A stretch of 39,973 nucleotides of DNA from Aeriscardovia sp. GTDB lineage: Bacteria; Actinomycetota; Actinomycetes; Actinomycetales; Bifidobacteriaceae. Made by a program: the position numbers and the translations under genes. The stretch covers positions 1 to 39,973 of the forward strand of contig JAFYHY010000009.1 in the NCBI GenBank assembly GCA_017538895.1. The letters are read 5' to 3'. The stretch's first letter is position 1, and every line of letters starts with the position of its first letter. Shown here piece after piece: positions 33,031-39,905 of the stretch. The notes under the pieces were generated by a model. It ran no database searches, was not told where the DNA came from, and worked only from the letters and a program-made list of their open reading frames with translations.

Positions 33031-34344
33031 ATGGGCATAACACCAAACATCATGGCACAAACACATCAAAACAACACCTCACTCACCACCTACAGTGACA
33101 GTGACCTCATACAAGCCAAACAATACGGATTCATCGACAACAACGGCACTATCTACCTCAAAAACAGTGACGGAACCACCCAACCACTCGGCTCCATCAC
33201 CGACATGAAAGACAAAGACACCATCCTCAACCTCTACGCACGACGCTACCTCGACCTCAAACAACGCGCACTCCTCCTCAAACAACACATCCAAACAGCC
33301 CACACCAAACTACGCACACTCGCCACCTCTATCGCCACCCTCCAAAAAGACATCACCACCACCAAATACATCGGCGACAACACCAGCCTCCAAAACCAAA
33401 TCACCGAACTATCCCAACTCCTCACCCAAAAAGAAACCGAACTCAAAGAACAACACCGCCAAGCCCTCAAAACCTCCCTCACAGCACGCACCACCATCGT
33501 CACCAAAGCAGAAGCACTCGCTCAAGGACTTGATGAGTCAACAAATTGGAAGAATACAGCGGAAGAGTTTAAAGCACTATTCGCAGAATGGCAGGGATTA
33601 CAGAAGACGCAGGTGCGTCTTGATGAAGCGACAGAGAAAGAATTATGGGGTCGTTTCTCTGCTGCTCGATCCTCCTTTAACGAGGCTCGTCATGCATGGA
33701 TTGAGCAACGTGAACAGGATCATGAGAAAGTCCGTCGCGCAAAGAAAGATCTGATTGAGCAAGCTCGCTTATTAGAGGATTCTCGTGATTTTGCTGCAAC
33801 CTCAAAAGAGTTTTCTCGTTTAATGGAGGACTGGAAGCACGCGGGTCGTATTAATAAGCAGGAAGATGATGCTTTGTGGGCTGAGTTCAGAAAGTCTGCT
33901 GATGTCTTCTTCACTACCCGTGAGGAGGAAAGAACTCGCGTTGCCTTAGAAGAACAAGCAAATGTTGCACGAAAGGAAGCATTATTAGAGCAGATTACTG
34001 CACTGGTAAGCACCATTTCTGCCACGACGATTGATCATGTCAAGAAGGAAATTAATCCTCTTCTTGACGCCTGGGATGAAGTTGGTCATGTTCCACAAGA
34101 ACAGTTTATTGAGTTAGAAAAGAAACTCTCTACCGCTACTGCTCCATTGACCTCTTTCGAAGAAAAGAAATGGTCAGAAATTAATACATCAACAGATCAC
34201 CGTTACGTGTCCTTCAAAGAGCAAATCATGAACCGTCTTCACAACATTGATATGCAGCTAGCAACTGAAACTGATCCACAAACGCGTCAGAAATTGCAGG
34301 ATGAGAAAGTAGCTAAGAAACAGTGGTTAGAAACCATTTCCTGA
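33031..34344 (+). CDS. DUF349-domain protein
   Basis: A 437-residue, mostly helical cytoplasmic protein. At least two DUF349-like repeats are visible: WKNTAEEFKALFAEWQ with LWGRFSAARSSFNEAR (about 170-220), and DFAATSKEFSRLMEDWKHAG with LWAEFRKSADVFF (about 250-300). Before them lies a coiled-coil-like stretch rich in Gln, Thr, Leu and Lys (about 65-165). The molecular function of the family is not established. GAGGAG precedes the ATG by about 10 bases. It is divergent from hisS and ends at a perfect terminator. The first 165 codons end almost exclusively in A/C; then, within about 10 codons near 33525, usage becomes mixed. Confidence 0.85.
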   Translation: MGITPNIMAQTHQNNTSLTTYSDSDLIQAKQYGFIDNNGTIYLKNSDGTTQPLGSITDMKDKDTILNLYARRYLDLKQRALLLKQHIQTAHTKLRTLATSIATLQKDITTTKYIGDNTSLQNQITELSQLLTQKETELKEQHRQALKTSLTARTTIVTKAEALAQGLDESTNWKNTAEEFKALFAEWQGLQKTQVRLDEATEKELWGRFSAARSSFNEARHAWIEQREQDHEKVRRAKKDLIEQARLLEDSRDFAATSKEFSRLMEDWKHAGRINKQEDDALWAEFRKSADVFFTTREEERTRVALEEQANVARKEALLEQITALVSTISATTIDHVKKEINPLLDAWDEVGHVPQEQFIELEKKLSTATAPLTSFEEKKWSEINTSTDHRYVSFKEQIMNRLHNIDMQLATETDPQTRQKLQDEKVAKKQWLETIS

Positions 34345-34364
34345 ACTACTGACTTTACCGAGAT

Positions 34365-34417
34365 AACGGTTATTGTTCTCTGCCAAGAGTGGTTTAGAGA
34401 ACAATAACCGTTTTTTT
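34365..34417 (+). terminator. Terminator of the DUF349 gene, built into the end of rel
   Basis: A perfect 17-bp stem (arms 34365-34381 and 34396-34412) with a 14-base loop is followed by seven T (34411-34417). The right arm and T run are the antisense of the last codons of the rel gene, whose stop codon lies at the loop-side end of that arm (34394-34396). Confidence 0.9.
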
Positions 34418-36334
34418 CACTTCTGGAAGAGACGTAATTTTTTGTTTGATCTGCAGTAATTGTGGGAGCTCGGTCTCATGGATTGGCAGCGTGATAGTAA
34501 TCATATGCTGGTCAGGAGTATCAGTTAAATGAATATCTGATTGGACAGTGAGCGCACTAATGAGACGTCGTATATCTGTCAGTAAGTACGTTGGGCAGCT
34601 TGTTGCTTCAACACGTACGGTTGCTGATATCTGATCTTCTGTTACTTCAGGTAACAGTAAGTCATCTGCTGATAATGAGAAATGATCATCGTGTGATTCT
34701 TGCAGTACTTCAGGTACTACTACTGTTTTATCTGTCTGATGTGCGGTAGGAGCATACTGTTGTTGATCATCAGCAACCGGATTATAGTCGGAGTAATGAT
34801 GACTAAACCAATGTTTAATCGCACCACGTGCTTTCGATGATTTCACGAATGATAACCATTCAATCGATGGTCCCAAGCTGGTTGGTGACGTTAAGATATT
34901 GACGGTATCCCCATCATGAAGAATGGTATCTAATGGTACGAGATGCCCGTTCACTTTCGCACCTAACGCATTGTTCCCGATCATGGTATGGATAGCATAC
35001 GCGAAATCAATTGGCGTTGAATTGGTGCCAAGTGTAATGACTTTACCTTTTGGTGTGAAGACGTAAATAGCGTTTGCTTGTAAATCATCTTTTAAAACAT
35101 TGATGAATTCCGCGGAACTTGGTGTCTCATTTGACCATTTTACTAAGTGTTTCACCCATTTTAGGTTATTTTCTATCGTACTGTCAGGTTGTACTAATGC
35201 AGTGGAAGGAGATGCTGCTTCCCCATTAATGGTTGCTTTATACTTCCAGTGTGCTGCAATACCGTATTCAGCGAAATGATGCATATCCCAGGTACGGATT
35301 TGGATTTCAATCATATGACCATTCGCATCTATTACTGTGGTGTGAATAGATTGGTACATATTGATCTTTGGCATTGCAATATAGTCTTTTATACGACCAG
35401 GAACAGGCGTCCATTGCGAGTGCACGATGCCGAGGACTGAGTAGCAGTCTTGTATGGTTGGCACGATGATGCGGATGCCGAGGAGGTCGTAGATGTCGTC
35501 GAAGTTGTGTTGTCGGTTGACGATTTTTTGGTAGATGCTGTAGTAGTTTTTTTGTCGTCCGGTGACGGTTGCGGTGATCTTTTTTTCGGAGAGTTTGAAT
35601 CGTATCTGTTTGACGAGTTGTTTGATGTATGAGTCTTTTTCTCCTGTTTTGCGTGCGACCATGACGACGAGTTTGTTGTAGATGTCTGGGTGAAGTTGTT
35701 TAAAGGAGAGTTCTTCGAGCTCGGTTTTCATAGCGTTGATGCCGAGTCTGTTTGCGAGTGGGACGTAGATGTCGAGGGTTTCTTTTGCCTTGTTGCGTGC
35801 GCTTTCTGGTTTGACGTATCGCCAGGTGCGGGCGTTGTGTGTTCTATCGGCGAGTTTGATGAGAAGGACGCGGATATCGTGGCTCATCGAGATGATCAGT
35901 TTGCGGATGGTTTCTGCTGGGGCGTCGTTTCCTGCTTGTATTTTGCTGATTTTTGTCATGCCGTCTACGAGTGCGGTGATTTCTGGTCCGAATTCGTAGT
36001 TGCATTGTTCGAGAGTGTAGTCGGTGTCTTCGACGGTGTCGTGGAGGAGGCCGGCTGCGACGACGTCTTCTGAGAGGCCAAGGTCGGCGAGGATTTGTGC
36101 GACGCCGAGGGGGTGGATGATGTAGGGTTCTCCTGATTTTCGGCGTTGGTTGCGGTGTTGGTATTGGGCACGATTGTAGGCTTGTTGGAGAAGTTGGAGG
36201 TTTGCTTGTGGGTAGTGTTGTTGCACAATGCGGGTGATTGCTTCTAGAGCATTGGAAGGGTTGCGTGTGATTTCGACACCTAGTAGCCGTGAGTTGCCTT
36301 CGTTGTGCGACTGATGCATCTCGATGTCATTCAT
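34394..36334 (-). CDS. rel: Bifunctional (p)ppGpp synthetase/hydrolase, RelA/SpoT (Rel) family, shortened C-terminus
   Basis: Makes and degrades the alarmone (p)ppGpp. With the start at 36334 (AGGAA nine bases ahead, two bases after the dut stop) it has 646 residues. The hydrolase has His74 in IIHPLG, HD at 98-99 and ED at 102-103, plus DRTHNARTW. The synthetase has GRQKNYYSIYQK, RIKDYIAMPK and YQSIHTTVI, and both look active. TGS follows (IYVFTPKGKVITLGT). After KARGAIKHWFSHHY only about 60 polar residues separate TGS from an ACT-like end (ISATVRVEATS...). The usual helical domain and Cys-rich zinc-finger domain (CCxPxPGD) are not found. The 5' half lies in a G+T-rich top-strand island. Confidence 0.93.
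   Translation of the reverse strand: MNDIEMHQSHNEGNSRLLGVEITRNPSNALEAITRIVQQHYPQANLQLLQQAYNRAQYQHRNQRRKSGEPYIIHPLGVAQILADLGLSEDVVAAGLLHDTVEDTDYTLEQCNYEFGPEITALVDGMTKISKIQAGNDAPAETIRKLIISMSHDIRVLLIKLADRTHNARTWRYVKPESARNKAKETLDIYVPLANRLGINAMKTELEELSFKQLHPDIYNKLVVMVARKTGEKDSYIKQLVKQIRFKLSEKKITATVTGRQKNYYSIYQKIVNRQHNFDDIYDLLGIRIIVPTIQDCYSVLGIVHSQWTPVPGRIKDYIAMPKINMYQSIHTTVIDANGHMIEIQIRTWDMHHFAEYGIAAHWKYKATINGEAASPSTALVQPDSTIENNLKWVKHLVKWSNETPSSAEFINVLKDDLQANAIYVFTPKGKVITLGTNSTPIDFAYAIHTMIGNNALGAKVNGHLVPLDTILHDGDTVNILTSPTSLGPSIEWLSFVKSSKARGAIKHWFSHHYSDYNPVADDQQQYAPTAHQTDKTVVVPEVLQESHDDHFSLSADDLLLPEVTEDQISATVRVEATSCPTYLLTDIRRLISALTVQSDIHLTDTPDQHMITITLPIHETELPQLLQIKQKITSLPEVKKTVIVL
35400..36330. other. 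Base-polarised island, top strand G+T-rich
   Basis: This covers the 5' half of rel (minus strand), ending at the dut boundary. Counted sample: 35701-35760 has 39 of 60 G or T; other stretches look stronger. The left edge near 35400 is inside the synthetase domain. Confidence 0.65.
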
Positions 36335-36335
36335 A

Positions 36336-36779
36336 TTAGTTGATTCCTGTTGATCCGAATCCTGAATCGCCGCGTGAGGAGTTGGTATCGATGGTGCTTT
36401 CACTAAAGATGCCGGTCACGTATTTTTGGAAGACTATTTGTGCAATTCGGTCACCACGGTGGAAATCCCAAGTGTGTGTTGGATCCAGGTTGATGAGTGG
36501 GACTTTTATTTCTCCTCGGTATCCAGAGTCGATGGTTCCTGGAGCGTTGAGAACGGTGATGCCTTTGTTAATGGCAAGACCAGATCGTGGGTGAACGAGT
36601 CCAACGTATCCGTCAGGGATCTGGAAATAGACGCCTGTTGGGATGAGAAGACGTTCGAAAGGTTTGATTGAAAAATCAATGGTTGTGCAGAGATCAGCGC
36701 CAGCATCATCATAATGCTTGTATTGCGGCATAGTAGCGGACTGATCAATGCTTGTTGGTATGGTAATGTGGTCAATCAT
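36336..36779 (-). CDS. dut: dUTP diphosphatase
   Basis: Hydrolyses dUTP to dUMP, keeping uracil out of DNA. The 147-residue trimeric-type enzyme has all five motifs: DAGADL, PRSGLA, the GTIDSGYRGEIKVPLIN region, GDRIAQIVF and RGDSGFGSTG at the C-terminus. The frame is open further upstream but would overlap DUF4193 and read through a hairpin, so MIDHITIPTS at 36779 is the sensible start. No ribosome-binding site precedes it; instead a perfect 21-bp hairpin ends five bases before the ATG. rel starts two bases after its stop. Confidence 0.95.
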   Translation of the reverse strand: MIDHITIPTSIDQSATMPQYKHYDDAGADLCTTIDFSIKPFERLLIPTGVYFQIPDGYVGLVHPRSGLAINKGITVLNAPGTIDSGYRGEIKVPLINLDPTHTWDFHRGDRIAQIVFQKYVTGIFSESTIDTNSSRGDSGFGSTGIN

Positions 36780-36784
36780 AGTCT

Positions 36785-36834
36785 TACAATATCGTGTTTG
36801 TCGTACATGATGATACGACAAACACGATATTGTA
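36785..36834 (-). promoter_or_regulatory. Perfect 21-bp hairpin between DUF4193 gene and dut start
   Basis: Arms 36785-36805 and 36814-36834 are fully complementary, with an 8-base loop. It begins six bases after the DUF4193 stop and ends five bases before the dut ATG, without a T run on either side. It may be a terminator-like attenuator, a processing site, or a translation control element for dut. Confidence 0.7.
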
Positions 36835-36840
36835 GAGTGA

Positions 36841-37131
36841 TCATACTGCGCACTCTTTGCACACTGGTTGACCATCATTGAAATAAGCTAATTGGCTGCG
36901 ATGTTTCACGAGGAAGCATTCTGAGCAGACAAATTCATCGCCCTGCATTGGGGTGACCATTACTGAGGCGTCTTCGCTACTAAGATCAGCTCCAGGAAGT
37001 TCAAAATTTTCAGCGATGATGTTTTCATCGTCATCAATGTTTGATCCATCATTCTGGTTAGCGTTACCAGCAAATTGGGCGACATCGTCATCTTCAATCT
37101 CGTCTTTTGGTGAATCATAATCCTGTGCCAT
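36841..37131 (-). CDS. DUF4193 family small zinc-ribbon-like protein
   Basis: A 96-residue acidic protein recognised as the actinobacterial DUF4193 family: the N-terminus is rich in Asp/Glu (EIEDDDV, NIDDDEN), and the C-terminus carries FVCSECFLVKHRSQL and VCKECA, two CxxC pairs that probably bind zinc. Its function is unknown. It is divergent from sepH across a 119-base gap and upstream of dut on the same strand. GAGAGGG lies before the ATG. Confidence 0.88.
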   Translation of the reverse strand: MAQDYDSPKDEIEDDDVAQFAGNANQNDGSNIDDDENIIAENFELPGADLSSEDASVMVTPMQGDEFVCSECFLVKHRSQLAYFNDGQPVCKECAV

Positions 37132-37250
37132 TCAAGAGCCCTCTCTCTTCATTTCATTAATATGACTGTGTGCTAGCATACACATATTGTGATTATGGTT
37201 AAAGTACAACAATAATGTACATACATGCATATATGAATCCTAGGGGAAAA

Positions 37251-38105
37251 ATGAAGCAAGCTCTTTTTGATCATGTTAGTGATAATGGTGACTTAATTCT
37301 CCGTTTAGGAAACGAAGAAGTGGTTCTGCAACTGTCTGAAGATCTTGAGCAAGGCATCATGTTGTCTCATCAAATTCAAACTGAAAATAGGGCTGGAGAC
37401 ATGCCTCCAAAAGTTGCAACTATGCCGATTTCAGCAATTCAAGAGATGTCCCGTCAAGGATACACATATGAGTATATTTCCGAGAAATATCACATTGATC
37501 AAGCACTTGTTCGTCGTCTCACGAAAGTAGTAGAGCAAGAGAAAAAATCTGCTCTCCACCAGTTCTTTTACTCCATTAAAAGTAGAGATAATAATCATCG
37601 CATCAAGGATATCATTTACAAAAAATTTACTTTTTATAATATTGATCCAACATCAGTAGCGTGGGATGCCACACGAAATAAACGTGCACCATGGAAAATT
37701 ACCGCACACTTCACGTATAAGAATCGTGAATGTACCGCAGCATGGTCATGGAGTATGATCACCAATTCTAGTACCGAAGCTATTCACCCGTTAGATGATA
37801 ATGCTGATTTCCTTCTCCATGATCGTCTCCTCTCTACCCCTTCTCTCGAGGATCATTTCACCGGTCATGACACTACACTCACTACACCAGATACAGAAAA
37901 AGCAGACAACACAGACAAAAAAACACCAATAGTAGACATCGCAGCAGACGCAACAACCATTGCAACAACGACGGTTACCTCATCCTTATCAGAGACTCTT
38001 GCACCTGCGAGTGTGGAAACTTCTTCGTCATCTCACTCGTCTAAACGAACACGGATGCCATCTTGGGATGAAATCATGTTTGGTACTCCACGTACAAAGC
38101 AGTAA
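37251..38105 (+). CDS. sepH: Septation protein SepH (DUF3071 family)
   Basis: SepH is an actinobacterial cell-division protein that stimulates FtsZ assembly. The N-terminal domain (about 1-165 of 284 residues) shows LFDHVSDNGDLILRL and a helix-turn-helix-like stretch ISAIQEMSRQGYTYEYISEKYHIDQALVRRL (residues 62-92, quoted here as ISAIQEMSRQ ... VRRL). The C-terminal part is low-complexity, rich in Thr/Ser/Asp, and ends with RMPSWDEIMFGT, a typical SepH tail. The frame is open to 37215, but AGGGG at 37242-37246 sets the start at 37251. The stop is only four bases from the stop of the convergent phosphodiesterase gene. Confidence 0.85.
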   Translation: MKQALFDHVSDNGDLILRLGNEEVVLQLSEDLEQGIMLSHQIQTENRAGDMPPKVATMPISAIQEMSRQGYTYEYISEKYHIDQALVRRLTKVVEQEKKSALHQFFYSIKSRDNNHRIKDIIYKKFTFYNIDPTSVAWDATRNKRAPWKITAHFTYKNRECTAAWSWSMITNSSTEAIHPLDDNADFLLHDRLLSTPSLEDHFTGHDTTLTTPDTEKADNTDKKTPIVDIAADATTIATTTVTSSLSETLAPASVETSSSSHSSKRTRMPSWDEIMFGTPRTKQ

Positions 38106-38109
38106 AGTT

Positions 38110-39318
38110 TTAATCTTTGTAGTCGATGAGGAGTGGGATACGTGTCTCATACTCAGTGAGGGAACCGTGAACGCCTGGCATGGACATCATTGTTGATGGT
38201 TGTACACGGGAATCAACAATCGTGGTATCTCCAGTACACATGACAATGACGTCTCCGATCATTGGGAGAACGTGAGGAGCAACTTCACCAAAAACATGAT
38301 GTTGTACTGCTTCTTGTTTGGTGAGTACGATTGCTTGATCCTTTAAATAGTTCGCCCATTCGTTGGCGGTTTCTTGTGGATCGGTATCTTTTTTCACGTA
38401 TAGCATAAGAGCACGTGGTTCTCCCCCAATACATGCAATATGATGATTTAATACTGGGATGGTGGCGATATCAATCTGATGATCATAATTAATGTTGATC
38501 ATGCCATGATCAGCAGTAATAATTAATGCACTATCATGAGGCATATTGTTGCGAACAATTTGGAGTTGTTGATCCGCGTTTTCTAAGCTAGCTGCCCATT
38601 CATCTGATTCCCACCCATACTTATGGCCTGCTTTATCAACGATACGAATGTATAGGTAGGTGAGGTTATAGCGGTGAGCGTTTTCCGCCGCTTGATAGGC
38701 ACGACGTAAATCATTCACTTGAGACGTGTACTGTGATCCGCGTAATGCGGCGCGAGTAAGTGGTGACCGTTTAAAATCAGGAAGCCCAACCGTACTCACT
38801 TGTCCACCGGCTTTTTCTATTTTTTCGAAGATGGTTGGCTGTTGCTGTAATTTTTCTGGAGCGATCGCATGCACAAACTTAATCATTTGCGCTATATGAT
38901 GATTTTCCGGATTTAACTGCGTATACCCCAGCATGCCAGTAAGACCAGGACACGTGCCTGTACCAAATGTTCCTAAAGCAGCAACTGTTGTTGATGGATA
39001 ACATGTGTTAATCGACGCAGTATCCGCATTATTTTCTGGATTATTCTGCAATAAAGATCGGAGATAAGGAGCATGACCGATACGTTCTGCAAGATTCCAG
39101 TATCCTAACCCGTCAATCAAAACGACGACTGCGGACGAGCACTGCGGAAGGTTTAAAATACGGCAACAGTCTTCTGCTATCTGATGATAAGCTGTTGACA
39201 CAGGTGTATGAATTGCAAACGAAATTCCTGGAAGTACAGAGGAAAGATGACGTGTGACATGATCGTTTACAGATGCTTGTTGTACCGCTGTCAGATTGAT
39301 ATCTAATTTACTATTCAT
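38110..39318 (-). CDS. Alkaline-phosphatase-superfamily phosphodiesterase / nucleotide pyrophosphatase
   Basis: A 402-residue metal-dependent phosphodiesterase-like enzyme. Metal-binding Asp69 lies in VVLIDGLGYWN; the nucleophile region is YPSTTVAALGTFGTG (about 107-121), with Thr110 or Thr111 as the likely nucleophile, followed by TADHGMI and a C-terminal HG motif. This is the pattern of type I phosphodiesterase/nucleotide pyrophosphatases. AGGGAAG precedes the ATG at 39318; the frame is open 20 codons further upstream without a ribosome-binding site. No signal peptide is seen, so it is probably cytoplasmic. A link with sepH is commonly seen in actinobacteria, but the substrate is unknown. 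Confidence 0.87.
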   Translation of the reverse strand: MNSKLDINLTAVQQASVNDHVTRHLSSVLPGISFAIHTPVSTAYHQIAEDCCRILNLPQCSSAVVVLIDGLGYWNLAERIGHAPYLRSLLQNNPENNADTASINTCYPSTTVAALGTFGTGTCPGLTGMLGYTQLNPENHHIAQMIKFVHAIAPEKLQQQPTIFEKIEKAGGQVSTVGLPDFKRSPLTRAALRGSQYTSQVNDLRRAYQAAENAHRYNLTYLYIRIVDKAGHKYGWESDEWAASLENADQQLQIVRNNMPHDSALIITADHGMININYDHQIDIATIPVLNHHIACIGGEPRALMLYVKKDTDPQETANEWANYLKDQAIVLTKQEAVQHHVFGEVAPHVLPMIGDVIVMCTGDTTIVDSRVQPSTMMSMPGVHGSLTEYETRIPLLIDYKD

Positions 39319-39459
39319 AAACTTCCCTATCTTTCCTTGTACACATATCATAATGTCTGATGAATATGAGTGATACAACGATCAATCCGAGCTGGTTTAA
39401 ATCTCTGTGAATCGTATCCTAATATAACAATACGTGTTTATTAACGTATGATCTATTCC

Positions 39460-39473
39460 TATCGTTAACGATA
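39460..39473. promoter_or_regulatory. Perfect 14-bp palindrome, possible operator
   Basis: TATCGTTAACGATA lies about 140 bases upstream of the phosphodiesterase start, in non-coding AT-rich sequence. Its size and symmetry suit a dimeric repressor site; no regulator is assigned. Confidence 0.35.
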
Positions 39474-39905
39474 CAATGGCAACTTGTTTAATGTTACATG
39501 CACAATAAACTCGACAAAAATCATCTCATTATTAGATGATTAACCGAATATCATTATTTGCTATTTGCACTAAATCGTTATTGATACGCATGAGTATCCT
39601 AGGTGTTTATTCTCCATAAGCGTACGTATATTATGGTGACGTTGTTTTTGATGATATAAAACAACAAGTAGTAATTTTAGTTCCATTCCTTCATTGAAGA
39701 TAAAGAAGAAATTACTCAAATGTTTCTTAGAGAATAGAGAGTTTTCTTGTTTTGGTCTCCAGTACCTTCTTTCCTTTTATTTTCATCATGTTTCCTGTTG
39801 TATTGCTTTAAACACACTAAACCAGATATGCCACAATAAACTGTGACAGAGCAATCAATCGTTTTCCCTCATATTGTGTTCTTTATATGTACTCATTCTC
39901 TTAAC

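Larger units (their letters stand above)
32440..33520. other. Base-polarised island, top strand A+C-rich, spanning a divergent gene pair
   Basis: This covers the 5' parts of hisS (minus) and of the DUF349 gene (plus). Counted samples: 33241-33300 has 47 of 60 A or C, 33361-33420 has 48 of 60. The promoter gap between them is less polarised. The right edge near 33520-33530 is sharp and lies inside the DUF349 gene. Confidence 0.85.

Noticed and set aside
210-36330. Diversity-generating retroelement as the cause of the islands
   Set aside because: Such systems change adenines in a short variable repeat from a nearby template and need a reverse transcriptase. There is no template/variable repeat pair or reverse transcriptase in the window, and the islands involve all synonymous sites over kilobases.
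210-36330. Horizontal transfer of gene segments with different codon use as the sole cause of the islands
   Set aside because: Both A/C-ending and G/T-ending codon rules occur, sometimes in one gene, and they follow the DNA strand across divergent genes. No single donor codon usage would give that. It is not excluded for individual tracts.
34394-36403. Longer rel reading frame starting at 36403
   Set aside because: It overlaps dut by about 68 bases and has no better ribosome-binding site; ATG 36334 with AGGAA fits the junction.
36336-36878. Longer dut reading frame starting at 36878
   Set aside because: It would overlap the DUF4193 gene and translate through a perfect hairpin, adding 33 residues absent from the dUTPase family.
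37215-38105. sepH starting at ATG 37215
   Set aside because: AGGGG at 37242-37246 is placed for ATG 37251, and the family start MKQALF-like matches that position.
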